Shown here piece by piece: positions 24,143-33,864 of a DNA stretch of 64,000 bases. The position numbers and the translations under genes are program-made. Numbering within the stretch: position 1 is the first letter of the stretch; every line of letters starts with the position of its first letter. Where the stretch lies: assembly GCA_024398785.1 (NCBI GenBank), contig JAKSIO010000001.1, positions 372,001-436,000 of the forward strand. The letters are read 5' to 3'. The notes beneath the pieces were generated by a model. It was not told the DNA's origin. It did no database searches and worked only from the letters and a program-made list of their open reading frames with translations. The DNA is from Bacteroidaceae bacterium (GTDB lineage Bacteria > Bacteroidota > Bacteroidia > Bacteroidales > Bacteroidaceae).

Positions 24143-25450
24143 TTAATTGTTCTTTACTATACTTTTGACATTGCCGTCAGCAAAATGTGTTGTTATTACG
24201 TCTCCGTCTTTCAACATATCAGCTCTGGTTACAGCATGTCCGTTTTGCAGGGTCAGCGAATAGCCTTTGCTGAGAATGCGTTTGGGATCTGCGTTGTCAA
24301 TATGTTCTTCAATCAGCTTCAATTTGTATTTTGCCTGTACAATCAATGCTGACAGAGCGTTTCTAAGGCGTATTGAACTGTTGTCCAATGTGTGTGACTT
24401 TTCTGTACAGTCCCGTCTTATTCCGTTGCCGATACGGCTCATCATATTATCCAGCTTGGCTGTCTGTCTCTCTTTCATTACGGCATACAGTGACGGTAAT
24501 CTCTGGATTATGAGTCTGAGTCTTGTTTTCTCTTTTTCCAGCATGAACGTTACGCAGTTTGTCAGACGTTCTCCAAGGCTATTCAGTTCCATCAGAGCCT
24601 CCAGCATTTGCTGAATAATCAGTTCGGCTGCTGCAGTAGGAGTCTTGACGCGTTTGTTGGCAACATAGTCCAGAATGGTTACGTCTCTTTCATGTCCGAT
24701 GCCAACAATGACCGGCAGAGGAAAATTTGCAATGTTTTCCGCAATGGGATATGAATCAAAGCAATCCAGATCACTTGTTGCACCACCGCCGCGTATAATT
24801 ACAACTACATCCCAGTCCTGTAATTGGGAATGTATTGAATCCAACGCCGAAATAACACCTTTTTCGGTGGCATCGCCCTGCATTGGGGACTGAAACAGGC
24901 CTACTGTGAATTTGAACCCGTATACGTTGTTGTTCAACTGATTGCAGAAATCGCCGTATCCGGCAGCTGTGCTTGATGATATTACAGCAATGCGCTGTGG
25001 CACGACTGGAATCTGCAGGGTCTTGTTAAGGTCAATAATGCCTTCTGCGGTAAGGCGGTCAAGAATCTCTTTCCTTCTGCGTTCACGGTCTCCAAGAGTA
25101 TAGGTAGGGTCAATGTCCAGAATATTCAAAGCATAGCCGTAAACCTGGTGAAATGATGCTTTGGCAAGGAAGAGAATCTTCATTCCGGCTGCAAGTCTGT
25201 TGCCGGTTGCCTGCTCGAATTTACCGCTGATTTTCAGATATGTATTGCACCAGATGTTGGCTTTTGCCTGTGCTGTAATTTTCTGGGTGGCGGTATCTTT
25301 CTGGACCAGTTCAAGGTAACAGTGCCCCGAAGAACGCTGGACCGAAATGTTGAAAATCTCCGCTTCCACCCAGTATTCTCCTGGCATATAATTGTCAACA
25401 ATGTCCTTGACAAGACAATTGAATTCTTTTAATGTTACTGCTGTTTTCAA
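24143..25450 (-). CDS. xseA: Exodeoxyribonuclease VII large subunit
   Basis: A 435-residue XseA. The N-terminal OB-fold (about 8-100, with SSGHCYLELVQKD) binds single-stranded DNA. The catalytic domain contains VIIRGGGATSDLDCFD and VGIGHERDVTILDYVA, and coiled coils follow (about 275-390). The start is a TTG at 25450, 5 bp after the mnmA stop. The next ATG (at residue 22) would cut into the OB-fold, so TTG initiation is the best reading. Confidence 0.93.
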   Translation of the reverse strand: MKTAVTLKEFNCLVKDIVDNYMPGEYWVEAEIFNISVQRSSGHCYLELVQKDTATQKITAQAKANIWCNTYLKISGKFEQATGNRLAAGMKILFLAKASFHQVYGYALNILDIDPTYTLGDRERRRKEILDRLTAEGIIDLNKTLQIPVVPQRIAVISSSTAAGYGDFCNQLNNNVYGFKFTVGLFQSPMQGDATEKGVISALDSIHSQLQDWDVVVIIRGGGATSDLDCFDSYPIAENIANFPLPVIVGIGHERDVTILDYVANKRVKTPTAAAELIIQQMLEALMELNSLGERLTNCVTFMLEKEKTRLRLIIQRLPSLYAVMKERQTAKLDNMMSRIGNGIRRDCTEKSHTLDNSSIRLRNALSALIVQAKYKLKLIEEHIDNADPKRILSKGYSLTLQNGHAVTRADMLKDGDVITTHFADGNVKSIVKNN

Positions 25451-25455
25451 AGTAT

Positions 25456-26583
25456 TTATCCGTTAAATCTGTTTGTGTATTGTGCTATTCCACGCTGGGA
25501 TGCTATTTTTGCGCCGCCTATTATAATGTTGCCGTCTTTGTTTGAATAAAAAACTGCGTATTGTCCGGCGGTTACGGCTTGAACAGGCTCGGCAAAACGC
25601 ACCAGATAAAGATTGCTGTCAATTCTGATTAACCCCGTGCAGGGAACTGCTTTGCTGCGGTAACGAATCTTTATTGTGATGCAACCCTGTTCTATCATTT
25701 CCGTTACTTCCTCAATGGAATCTGTAAGGTGAGGTGCTTCAATCTGCATGAACTGTGTCTTCAGATCATCTTCAACTCCCAGCATTACCGTATTTGCGCC
25801 GGGATTCAGTTTAAGAACATAACGCGGAGCTCCGAAAGCCACTTCAAGCCCTTTGCGTTGTCCTATAGTGTAGAATGGAAATCCTTTGTGACGTCCTATT
25901 TTTCTGCCGTCTTTGTCAACAAAATCTCCGCTTCCTATTCTGGAGTCTATATCAGGAATTTCTCTGCGCAGGAAACTGCGGTAGTCATCTTTTATGAAAC
26001 AGATTTCCATGCTTTCCTTTTCCCTGTTTTTCTCTTCAAATCCTTTTTCAGCAGCATACATGCGGATTGCCTGTTTTGTGTAATCTGCCAGCGGAAACAC
26101 AGTTCTTTCAAGTATGTCATCAGAGAGTTTCCACAAAAAATAACTCTGGTCTTTTGTCTTGTCTGCGGCAGGAGCAATGTACAGACGGTTACCCAGCCTG
26201 ACAATTGAGGCGTAGTGTCCTGTAGCAATCAGTCTGCAGCCGATGGAATCGGCAAAATCCGCAAGAGTCTTGAATTTGAACTCAGGATTGCATTCTGCGC
26301 ACGGGTTCGGCGTCTCCCCATTCATGTAACTGCCGATGAATGGAGTGATTACTTTGTTTCTGAATTCTGCGCGTGCATCAATGGTATGGTGCTCAATACC
26401 TGCTTTCGCAGCAAGTCTTGCGGCTTCGATGGCGTAGGGTGGAGTGTCTTCTCCATCGGACCAGTTGACAATAGTCACGCCTATTACAGTGTACCCCTGC
26501 TCTTTAAGCAATGATACACAGCATGTGGAGTCTATGCCGCCGCTCATCCCCACTACAATTCTATTGTCGGAAGGTGTACTCAC
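25456..26583 (-). CDS. mnmA: tRNA 2-thiouridylase
   Basis: A 375-residue MnmA making 2-thiouridine at tRNA position 34. The PP-loop GMSGGIDS (12-19) binds ATP. Cys95 and Cys98 sit in NPCAEC, and a second catalytic Cys is in MEICFIKDD. The start must be the GTG at 26583: an in-frame TAG lies two codons upstream, and the next ATG is inside the ATP loop. A TATCTTTG -7 element ends 6 bp before the GTG, so the mRNA may be leaderless. xseA starts 5 bp after its stop. Confidence 0.93.
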   Translation of the reverse strand: MSTPSDNRIVVGMSGGIDSTCCVSLLKEQGYTVIGVTIVNWSDGEDTPPYAIEAARLAAKAGIEHHTIDARAEFRNKVITPFIGSYMNGETPNPCAECNPEFKFKTLADFADSIGCRLIATGHYASIVRLGNRLYIAPAADKTKDQSYFLWKLSDDILERTVFPLADYTKQAIRMYAAEKGFEEKNREKESMEICFIKDDYRSFLRREIPDIDSRIGSGDFVDKDGRKIGRHKGFPFYTIGQRKGLEVAFGAPRYVLKLNPGANTVMLGVEDDLKTQFMQIEAPHLTDSIEEVTEMIEQGCITIKIRYRSKAVPCTGLIRIDSNLYLVRFAEPVQAVTAGQYAVFYSNKDGNIIIGGAKIASQRGIAQYTNRFNG

Positions 26584-26589
26584 AGACTA

Positions 26590-26597
26590 CAAAGATA
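26590..26597 (-). promoter_or_regulatory. -7 element of mnmA
   Basis: On the minus strand it reads TATCTTTG (TAnnTTTG), 6 bp before the GTG start of mnmA. Confidence 0.5.
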
Positions 26598-26640
26598 CTC
26601 TTTTTTTTCTCCTTTCTATTATCGGTGTTGATTTCTTTAC

Positions 26641-26648
26641 TAATTTTG
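26641..26648 (+). promoter_or_regulatory. -7 element of the MATE transporter gene
   Basis: TAATTTTG (TAnnTTTG) ends 19 bp before the ATG at 26668. No clear -33 element is found at 20 bp. Confidence 0.45.
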
Positions 26649-26667
26649 CGCCCCGAAATTCTTTGAC

Positions 26668-28029
26668 ATGAAATTTATAGATAATTCTCCAAAATCTTTA
26701 GCCAGTACAGACATCAGACGTCTTTTGATGTCGTTCGCAGTTCCTGCCGTGATTGCTCAGGTGGCAATGTCTTTGTATAATGTAGCAGATCGTGCTTTCA
26801 TAGGACAGGGAGTCGATGCCATGGCTCTTTCCGGTCTTGCAATAACTCTTCCGTTTGTGAATCTTTCAGTTGCTTTGGGAGCAATGGTCGGAGTGGGACT
26901 TTCTACCTTGACATCAATAAAGCTGGGTGAGAAAAAGATGGATGATGCACGCAGACTGTTGGCTAACAGCCTGATTCTGAATATGGTAATAGGACTGTTG
27001 TACGGTGGTGTCATGTTGTTGTTTCTGGACAAGGCACTGCTTTTGTTCGGTGCAACCCAGGCTACTATAGGATATGCCCGTGAATACATGAGAATTATTC
27101 TGTGTGCCAATGTTGTTACACATCTTTATTTCGGTTACAATTTCGCACTGCGTGCAATAGGTTTCCCAAAAAAAGCAATGTTTTCAATGATAACATCGGT
27201 TGTTCTCAATATTTTTCTGGACTACCTGTTCATCATTGTTTTCAAGTGGGGTATCAGCGGTGCAGCCTATGCAACAGTAATATCACAGGTAATCTGTTTT
27301 GTCTGGGAACTTTCCCAACTGACTAACAAAAAACTTGAAATACGTGTTATGCGCGGATACTTTAAGCTGGATATGCCATTAGTATTGCAGGGTCTCGGTA
27401 TAGGATTGTCTCCGTGTCTTATGAACAGCGCCGCATGTCTGGTCAATCTGTTCATTAACCTGAGCCTTATCAAGTATGGTGGGGATTTGAGTGTGGCTGC
27501 TTTCGGTATTGCCAACAGTGTGTTGCTTGTATCTGTCATGATAGTGCTTGGTATTACGCAGGGTATGCAACCTATTGCCGGCTATAATTATGGTGCCCGT
27601 CGCGGAAAACTTGTGATTCAAGTTTATAAAATATCCGCAGTTGTGGCTACTATAGTTACGTGTGTCGCATTCATAGTTGCTCAGACTGTTCCAGGAATTG
27701 TATCCAGATTGTTTACTTCCGATGCCGACCTGATAGCACTCTCTTCAAGAGCAATGAGACTGATGATGATTGTATTTCCTGTGGTGGGCTTTATTATTGT
27801 TTCAACATCGTTGTTCCAGAGTATAGGAAAACCATCGGTATCAATAATACTGTCCCTGTGCCGTCAGGTAATATTCGTAATACCTACAGTAATATTTCTG
27901 CCCAAATTCATCGGGTTGGACGGTGTATGGCTGGGCCTTCCTGTGGCCGATGTTGCAGCTCTGGTTCTTACAATACCGTTTTTATTGTCTCTTCTAAAAA
28001 AGTTGAGAGGACTCAATCCTGCGGAATAA
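26668..28029 (+). CDS. MATE-family multidrug efflux transporter
   Basis: A 453-residue membrane protein with about twelve hydrophobic helices and the internal pseudo-repeat of MATE carriers. The N-terminal helix region AVPAVIAQVAMSLYNVADRAFIGQGVD is mirrored by GLSPCLMNSAACLVNLFIN in the second half. It probably exports cationic compounds using a sodium or proton gradient; the substrate is not deducible. It ends 4 bp from the stop of the convergent MG2-type gene. Confidence 0.88.
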   Translation: MKFIDNSPKSLASTDIRRLLMSFAVPAVIAQVAMSLYNVADRAFIGQGVDAMALSGLAITLPFVNLSVALGAMVGVGLSTLTSIKLGEKKMDDARRLLANSLILNMVIGLLYGGVMLLFLDKALLLFGATQATIGYAREYMRIILCANVVTHLYFGYNFALRAIGFPKKAMFSMITSVVLNIFLDYLFIIVFKWGISGAAYATVISQVICFVWELSQLTNKKLEIRVMRGYFKLDMPLVLQGLGIGLSPCLMNSAACLVNLFINLSLIKYGGDLSVAAFGIANSVLLVSVMIVLGITQGMQPIAGYNYGARRGKLVIQVYKISAVVATIVTCVAFIVAQTVPGIVSRLFTSDADLIALSSRAMRLMMIVFPVVGFIIVSTSLFQSIGKPSVSIILSLCRQVIFVIPTVIFLPKFIGLDGVWLGLPVADVAALVLTIPFLLSLLKKLRGLNPAE

Positions 28030-28033
28030 TATT

Positions 28034-30772
28034 TCAGAAGGAACTGTCAAGTGAATAGGGCAGTCCTGTTGCAGTCATTCCGCATCCGTCTATAATGAAG
28101 TTCCTGCTGCTGGAATTGTTGTAGAACTCAATGCTGGCTTTTCCTTCCTTGTTGGTAACAACGTTCGGATTCCAGTAAAGTGTGCGGCGGTAATCAACAT
28201 CGCCTATAATAGGTCCGGTAGGGTATTCCGGACTGTAGAATTCTGTCAGAAGAGAATATCCGTGCATTGTTGTGATGCGTTTGCTCAGTGTGTGGATTTC
28301 CTGTTTTGTCTTTATTTCATGTTCGTCTTTCAACTGGACATCGACAATAATGTAATTGCTGTATGCCGAATTCTCAAGATTGGAAAGAATGCTCTGATAG
28401 CTTTCCGAGGCATCGCGTCCGCCACCCTGCAGCAGTGGCGTCAATGTCAGTACCTGACCTGCAGATACAGGTTTGTCATACACAAGAATGCTGCGTATGT
28501 ACTCCATGTCCATGAAACCGGGGTTGTCATACAGACCGGACAGTGTGGATACGGCCCTTGTTGAGTTGTGAATATACCAGAAGACTCTGTATGCACCAAG
28601 GAACCAGCGGCTGGAATTGATGTCGTTGATAAGCTCTCCGCCCTGTGAGGTGCTTGATTCATCCTGTCCTTCGGATCCTGCCGTTGCGTTGCGGGCACTG
28701 TCCTGCGTCATTTCTTCCTGGGTCTTTTCGTAGAGTGGAAATCCTTTTCCAAGCAGATATCCGTAAATGTCACTTGCATATTCACCCTTGTCATATTCAG
28801 CCTCGGCATCTTTGATAACATCCAATGCCTTGAAAGTGTTGAAATCAATGAACTGCCTTGCACCAATAATGTCAACCTGATCAAGCAGGAAACCTTCAGC
28901 AGGTAAAATTGTCGGTAAGCTTTCGTCAACAATCTCCTGTGGCTTTTCCTGATTTTTCTTTGCATACCTGTCTGCAATCATTTCAATTGTGGGGAATTGC
29001 ATCTCCTGTGGCTCAAATGCACGCAGACGTGGCTGCATGGAACGTTCCAACATGATTCTGGCATTTGCCAGTTTGTTCTTCTTGTCAGATTTGTCAACCT
29101 GGAGGGTGACATCGGCATCACCGAAAAAGTCGCGTACATCAAATCCGAAATAGCCTCCCTGCTCAGTGGTTAAATAAAAACGGTCTACAAAAGATTTGTC
29201 TTTTGGAACTATGGCCGAACTGACTCTTGCCTGGCTCATTTCTTTCTTTCCGTTTTTATCAAGAATCCAGCCGCTCAATGTCAGACAGGTCTCAATTCTG
29301 TGCTTCTCTTTGAACGGAGTCACACCGGACATGACAGACCACTCATATCGTTGCCATCCCTGAACAAGCATAAGCAGATCAAGTGCTTTTGAATGTTCCT
29401 CATCGTTGGACTGAAAGTAATATGATGGATTGTGAATATAACCTTTAAGATCCGATGTCAGCAGCATATTGGTGCAGATATTGTCGGAATATACAGTGCC
29501 AAGTTCGTGACAGTCACGAATACTTATGCAGAAACGGTCGGCAAAAGGAGCTCCGGCGCCGTCGTCAAGATTGAAATCAATTCTGATTTTGCCGAACGGT
29601 TCTATTCTGTCCTGTCCTAAACTGTATGACAGAACAGGTAAAGGTGTGGATGACTTATGAAACAGCATTCTGCTGGCAAGCACTTTCCCTTCTTTTGTAA
29701 ACAATACCATATTATATACGCCGGTCGGGAGAGAATTCATTGCAATAGCATGTTCCATTTCTCCGTCCTGATTTGCAAGAATGCGTTCAAACAGAGCAAC
29801 TTCGCCGCGCAGAGTCAGTGCCAGTCCTACTGTATCCGTTATATTGGCGCCTTTCTGACGGGCATTCAGATAGACAGTGTTCCCTTTTTGCTCAACAGAC
29901 ATGGCAACACCTTCGTTTTGAGCCTGCGGCAGTTTGAATGTGTAATCTTTGTTTTTGTAACGTACCTTTACTTTCTGATTCCTGTCAGTTACGGTTACGC
30001 GGAATGAGCCCATACCGTCATGCAGTGTACTCACAAAGTCCGGTTTGTCGGCATAAGGGTAGAGCTCAACGTCAATGTTGCACCCGCTCTTGTCGGTTGC
30101 CTTGAATGCCACGGTGGATTCCAGGCCAAGAATAAGATTTCCGCCTTCCGGATAGAAAGAAATGTTCACATTGTCCTCCGGAACAATCTCCGGACGGTAT
30201 TGCTCAATATCGCTTCTTCTGGTTTTGATTGTAGGTGATTTGCTGTAATAATCACCATCTGTCTCAGGTTTTTCGTACACCGGAACAGTCCTTGAGAATA
30301 CGCATCTGTCATCAAAATTAAGCATGTTCAGTGTGTATGCTCTGATTTCATAGAACCCGCTGGGGTAGTTGAGCATTCCGCGCATCTGGCGGGCCTGATA
30401 TACCGATTTGTCAGTAAGTGTGAAACTGCCGTCGCATTGTCCGTATATGACTTTCATCTTTTTCTGTTCCAGTACTACGCCCGACGGAGACAGCAACTCA
30501 ACATACAGGACCTGACTTTCTGCCCTATGAAGGGTCGATGCCTGAACTACATAAGCCTTGAACCATATTGTTTCTCCCTGGAAATAACCGGTGTTGTCCA
30601 ACTGGACCCATACTTTTTCCTGCGGGAATATATGATTGAAAGAAAGTGCGTTCTGTGCAAACTGTTTCAAGTTGTCCTCAATCTCCTGTTTTGCGGCTCT
30701 GATTGGAAGTACTGCGCCTGACAATGCAAGCCATGCTGCAAAAAAAACGGCTATTTTCCTAGATATTTTCAT
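28034..30772 (-). CDS. Large MG2-type envelope protein with plug-like region
   Basis: A 912-residue secreted protein. The start at 30772 (MKISRKIAVFF) gives a signal peptide ending near residue 27; an upstream in-frame ATG at 30790 adds six residues. A macroglobulin-like MG2 domain (about 45-160) has the pattern EKVWVQLDNTGYFQGETIWF. Further beta domains follow, then a segment resembling a TonB-receptor plug (about 625-820, with ILPAEGFLLDQVDIIGARQF), then a final beta domain with RTLYWNPNV. Homologues are common in Bacteroidota and of unknown function. No thioester motif of true macroglobulins is seen. Confidence 0.65.
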   Translation of the reverse strand: MKISRKIAVFFAAWLALSGAVLPIRAAKQEIEDNLKQFAQNALSFNHIFPQEKVWVQLDNTGYFQGETIWFKAYVVQASTLHRAESQVLYVELLSPSGVVLEQKKMKVIYGQCDGSFTLTDKSVYQARQMRGMLNYPSGFYEIRAYTLNMLNFDDRCVFSRTVPVYEKPETDGDYYSKSPTIKTRRSDIEQYRPEIVPEDNVNISFYPEGGNLILGLESTVAFKATDKSGCNIDVELYPYADKPDFVSTLHDGMGSFRVTVTDRNQKVKVRYKNKDYTFKLPQAQNEGVAMSVEQKGNTVYLNARQKGANITDTVGLALTLRGEVALFERILANQDGEMEHAIAMNSLPTGVYNMVLFTKEGKVLASRMLFHKSSTPLPVLSYSLGQDRIEPFGKIRIDFNLDDGAGAPFADRFCISIRDCHELGTVYSDNICTNMLLTSDLKGYIHNPSYYFQSNDEEHSKALDLLMLVQGWQRYEWSVMSGVTPFKEKHRIETCLTLSGWILDKNGKKEMSQARVSSAIVPKDKSFVDRFYLTTEQGGYFGFDVRDFFGDADVTLQVDKSDKKNKLANARIMLERSMQPRLRAFEPQEMQFPTIEMIADRYAKKNQEKPQEIVDESLPTILPAEGFLLDQVDIIGARQFIDFNTFKALDVIKDAEAEYDKGEYASDIYGYLLGKGFPLYEKTQEEMTQDSARNATAGSEGQDESSTSQGGELINDINSSRWFLGAYRVFWYIHNSTRAVSTLSGLYDNPGFMDMEYIRSILVYDKPVSAGQVLTLTPLLQGGGRDASESYQSILSNLENSAYSNYIIVDVQLKDEHEIKTKQEIHTLSKRITTMHGYSLLTEFYSPEYPTGPIIGDVDYRRTLYWNPNVVTNKEGKASIEFYNNSSSRNFIIDGCGMTATGLPYSLDSSF

Positions 30773-30804
30773 TTTATGTAAAGTGCACATTAATATAATT
30801 TTGA

Positions 30805-30836
30805 CAAACTTACATAAAAATTTTTTTGCAAATCAA
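30805..30836 (-). promoter_or_regulatory. Promoter of the MG2-type gene
   Basis: On the minus strand a -7 TAAGTTTG (30805-30812) lies 21 bp downstream of a TTG (30834-30836), close to the Bacteroidota -33/-7 geometry. It is 33 bp before the gene start. Confidence 0.45.
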
Positions 30837-30856
30837 TACACGTAAAAAATAGTTGC

Positions 30857-30864
30857 TAACTTTG
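30857..30864 (+). promoter_or_regulatory. -7 element of the 209-aa lipoprotein gene
   Basis: TAACTTTG (TAnnTTTG) ends 15 bp before the ATG at 30880. Confidence 0.45.
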
Positions 30865-30879
30865 CAAAAAAAATAACGT

Positions 30880-31509
30880 ATGAAGAAAATTTCTATTATT
30901 TGTGCTTTTGCACTCATGGCTTTTTTAAGCAGTTGTTCTTTGGTTGACCTTGTAGATAATGCTGAAGAGTACAGCAAATATACACGCGAAATTGAAAGCG
31001 GAAAACTGTTCGAAGAGGAACGCGGTACTGTTGAATATCAGGATGGCTCTCTGCTGACATTTAAGGATTTCGGCCGCAAATACTGCTATCGTCTTGGATA
31101 CAGCTCAACAAGAATTCTGTTTGACAACAATTCAGTATCCACAATTGACGATTCTCTCCAGGTTTTCTCTGTATTTGGTGTTGGGGAATCTGAGCAGGCA
31201 ACATATTGGGAAAAATGCCCGTTCCTTTTCCAGAAACCATATTACGATGCCATCAACAACGGAGTTAAGATTGCCGGTTTATTCTCAGGCGAAAATATAA
31301 AATATACCAAAACAAAGAAAACAATAGCCGGAAAGGAATGCGATGTCTATTCCCTTGAAGGAACTTCTTGGGGAGGCTGGCATAGAATTCTGTTCCTCTT
31401 GCAGGAGAATGAAACTCAGGATCCTTCATTGCAAGCCGTATCAGTACAGTCTGAAGCAAAAGACGATTGGTTGATAGTTCCATCCGGATATACCAAGATA
31501 TCACAATAA
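30880..31509 (+). CDS. Lipoprotein of unknown function
   Basis: A 209-residue lipoprotein (lipobox LSSC, Cys19) with mixed alpha/beta content. It includes a YKDGS-like turn (EYQDGSLLTFKDFGRKYCYRLGY) and a C-terminal AKDDWLIVPSGYTKI. I do not recognise the family. It is monocistronic, with a -7 element upstream and a hairpin terminator directly after the stop. Confidence 0.7.
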   Translation: MKKISIICAFALMAFLSSCSLVDLVDNAEEYSKYTREIESGKLFEEERGTVEYQDGSLLTFKDFGRKYCYRLGYSSTRILFDNNSVSTIDDSLQVFSVFGVGESEQATYWEKCPFLFQKPYYDAINNGVKIAGLFSGENIKYTKTKKTIAGKECDVYSLEGTSWGGWHRILFLLQENETQDPSLQAVSVQSEAKDDWLIVPSGYTKISQ

Positions 31510-31514
31510 AAATC

Positions 31515-31547
31515 ATGGGGCATCAAAAATGATGCTCCATTTTTTTG
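31515..31547 (+). terminator. Intrinsic terminator after the lipoprotein gene
   Basis: The arms TGGGGCATCA and TGATGCTCCA pair with one G-T wobble around a 4-nt A loop and are followed by seven Ts. Confidence 0.85.
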
Positions 31548-31608
31548 CGCTTTCTGCAACTTTATTTGTATTTTGGTAGTCTAATATGCGTAACAAAATA
31601 ACATAACA

Positions 31609-31977
31609 ATGAAAGCTGATAACGAAAAGTATTGTGTAGAATGCGGTCAGATTATTAACAGCAAGGCTGTTGTGTGCCCTCATTGCGGATGTGCCCAACC
31701 CCGTATGAATAACGGTGACGGTACTGATTTCGATGATAAGGACAATGGTGAACATAAAATAAAAGAACTGAATTCACGCTGGATCATTACAGTGATTTTA
31801 GCCATCGTGATAGGTGGATTCGGCGCTCACAGATTCTATACCGGAAAAATCGGAACCGGAATTCTCATGCTGATAACATGCGGTGGCTGCGGCATCTGGT
31901 ATCTGATTGATATTTTCACAGTCTGTACGGAACAGTATACAGACTCAGATGGGAATAGAATTCTGATGTATATTTGA
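31609..31977 (+). CDS. Zinc-ribbon TM2-domain protein
   Basis: A 122-residue protein. The N-terminal zinc ribbon has Cys9-x2-Cys12 and Cys23-x2-Cys26 (YCVECG, VCPHCG). An acidic Asn/Asp linker leads to a TM2 domain with two membrane helices and the intervening family motif GGFGAHRFYTGKIGTGI. The C-terminal part ends in WYLIDIFTV. TM2 proteins are small membrane proteins of unclear function. There is no signal peptide, so the zinc ribbon is probably cytoplasmic. Confidence 0.85.
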   Translation: MKADNEKYCVECGQIINSKAVVCPHCGCAQPRMNNGDGTDFDDKDNGEHKIKELNSRWIITVILAIVIGGFGAHRFYTGKIGTGILMLITCGGCGIWYLIDIFTVCTEQYTDSDGNRILMYI

Positions 31978-32031
31978 TACACACCGTCATATTCGTTGTT
32001 TTTTTGTTATCTTCGCAAAAAAATAACGGAT

Positions 32032-33837
32032 ATGATAGTATGCATTGCAGAAAAACCGAGTGTTGCACAGGAAATTGCAAATGTACTCGGTGCTAAAAAT
32101 CGCCATGACGGATACATTGAGGGCAACGGGTATCAGGTTACCTGGACCTTCGGCCATTTATGTACCTTGAAAGAACCGCAGGATTATACTGATTCCTGGA
32201 AGAACTGGAGTCTTGGATCGCTTCCCATGATTCCGCCAAGATTCGGCATCAAACTTATTGAAGACAAGGGTATCGAAAAACAATTCAAAATTATTGAGAA
32301 TCTGATGCAGCATGCCACCGAGATTGTGAACTGCGGTGATGCCGGTCAGGAAGGAGAACTTATACAGCGTTGGGTTATGCAGAAAGCCGGTGCAACATGC
32401 CCGGTAAAGCGCTTGTGGATATCATCCCTGACAGAAGATTCCATCAGAGAAGGGTTTGGCAGTCTGAAAGACCAGTCTTCTTACCAGTCTCTTTATGAGG
32501 CAGGTTTGTGCCGTGCTATAGGTGACTGGCTGCTTGGCATGAATGCTACCAGACTTTACACACTGAAATACAGAAATACAAATGACCGCGGAGTGTTGTC
32601 AATAGGTCGTGTGCAGACTCCCACACTTGCGCTTGTTGTACGCCGTCAGGACGAAATAGATAATTTTGTACCCACTCAGTATTGGGAAATAAAGACTGCA
32701 TATAGGGATACGTTATTTTCTCTTGAGCAGGATAGACTGACGGACAAGGATAAGGCGCAGGCCATAATCGATACCATCACAGGTAAGGAGTTCCAGGTTA
32801 CCGGGGTTACACAGAAAGAGGGAAAGGAATTTCCTCCAAAGTTGTTTGACCTGACATCGTTACAGGTTGAGTGCAACAAAAAGTACGGTTACTCTGCCGA
32901 AGATACCTTGCAGACAATACAGTCATTATATGAAAAGAAGGTTACAACATATCCGCGTGTTGATACAACATATCTGAGTACCGATATCTATCCAAAGGTT
33001 CCTGGTATTCTTGAAGGATTGAAGCCGTACTCCTCAATGACAGCTCCGGTACTTGAAAAGAAAATCCCGAATACCAAGCGTGTCTTTGACAACAGTAAGG
33101 TTACCGATCACCATGCTATTATTCCTACCGGAGTCAATCCTCAGGACAAAGGATTGAACGAACGTGAAAAACGTGTCTTTGATATGGTTGCACGCCGTTT
33201 TATCTCTGTCTTCTATCCGGAATGTGTTTTTTCCACAACTACAGTGACAGGTAAGGTTGAAAAATATAAATTCAAAGTGACCGGTAAGGAAATCCTCAAA
33301 CCTGGCTGGCGGGTAATTTATGAGAAGGACGAAAAACCTGCTCCTGAATCCGAAACGGATAATGCGGAAAATTCTGTATTGCCAAATTTTGTTGAGGGTG
33401 AATCGGGAGAACATGTTCCAAGCCTGGCCGAAAAATGGACAACTCCTCCAAAACCTTATACCGAGGCCACTTTGTTGCGCGCCATGGAAACTGCCGGAAA
33501 AACGGTTGAAAATGACGAACTGCGTGAGGCTCTTAAGGAAAATGGAATAGGCAGACCGTCAACGCGTGCGGCAATAATTGAAACATTATACAAACGCAAA
33601 TACATGGTCAAAAACAAAAAGACCATTACTCCTACGCCAATGGGAAGGCAACTTATTGGAATTATCCATCAGGATCTGCTGAAAAGCGCCGAACTGACCG
33701 GTATCTGGGAAAAGAAACTGCGTCAGATTGAAAAAGGCGAATATAACTCGCAGAGTTTCGTAGGCGAACTTAAGGATATGGTTGTAGGTCTGGTAAATCA
33801 GGTTCTTGCGGATAATACGGTACATTCCCTGCAATAA
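32032..33837 (+). CDS. topB: DNA topoisomerase III
   Basis: A 601-residue type IA topoisomerase that decatenates DNA. The start at 32032 (MIVCIAEKPSVAQ) matches the family; an upstream frame extension is rejected. The TOPRIM motifs EKPSVA and GDAGQEGELIQR are present. The active-site Tyr is Tyr307 in TYPRVDTTYLS. Support from GVLSIGRVQTPTLALV and the C-terminal TLLRAMETAG and GIGRPSTRAAII segments is strong. No C-terminal zinc fingers are present. It ends in tandem stop codons. Confidence 0.95.
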   Translation: MIVCIAEKPSVAQEIANVLGAKNRHDGYIEGNGYQVTWTFGHLCTLKEPQDYTDSWKNWSLGSLPMIPPRFGIKLIEDKGIEKQFKIIENLMQHATEIVNCGDAGQEGELIQRWVMQKAGATCPVKRLWISSLTEDSIREGFGSLKDQSSYQSLYEAGLCRAIGDWLLGMNATRLYTLKYRNTNDRGVLSIGRVQTPTLALVVRRQDEIDNFVPTQYWEIKTAYRDTLFSLEQDRLTDKDKAQAIIDTITGKEFQVTGVTQKEGKEFPPKLFDLTSLQVECNKKYGYSAEDTLQTIQSLYEKKVTTYPRVDTTYLSTDIYPKVPGILEGLKPYSSMTAPVLEKKIPNTKRVFDNSKVTDHHAIIPTGVNPQDKGLNEREKRVFDMVARRFISVFYPECVFSTTTVTGKVEKYKFKVTGKEILKPGWRVIYEKDEKPAPESETDNAENSVLPNFVEGESGEHVPSLAEKWTTPPKPYTEATLLRAMETAGKTVENDELREALKENGIGRPSTRAAIIETLYKRKYMVKNKKTITPTPMGRQLIGIIHQDLLKSAELTGIWEKKLRQIEKGEYNSQSFVGELKDMVVGLVNQVLADNTVHSLQ

Positions 33838-33864
33838 TAATGCCTTTTTGCAGTTTTATATCCG

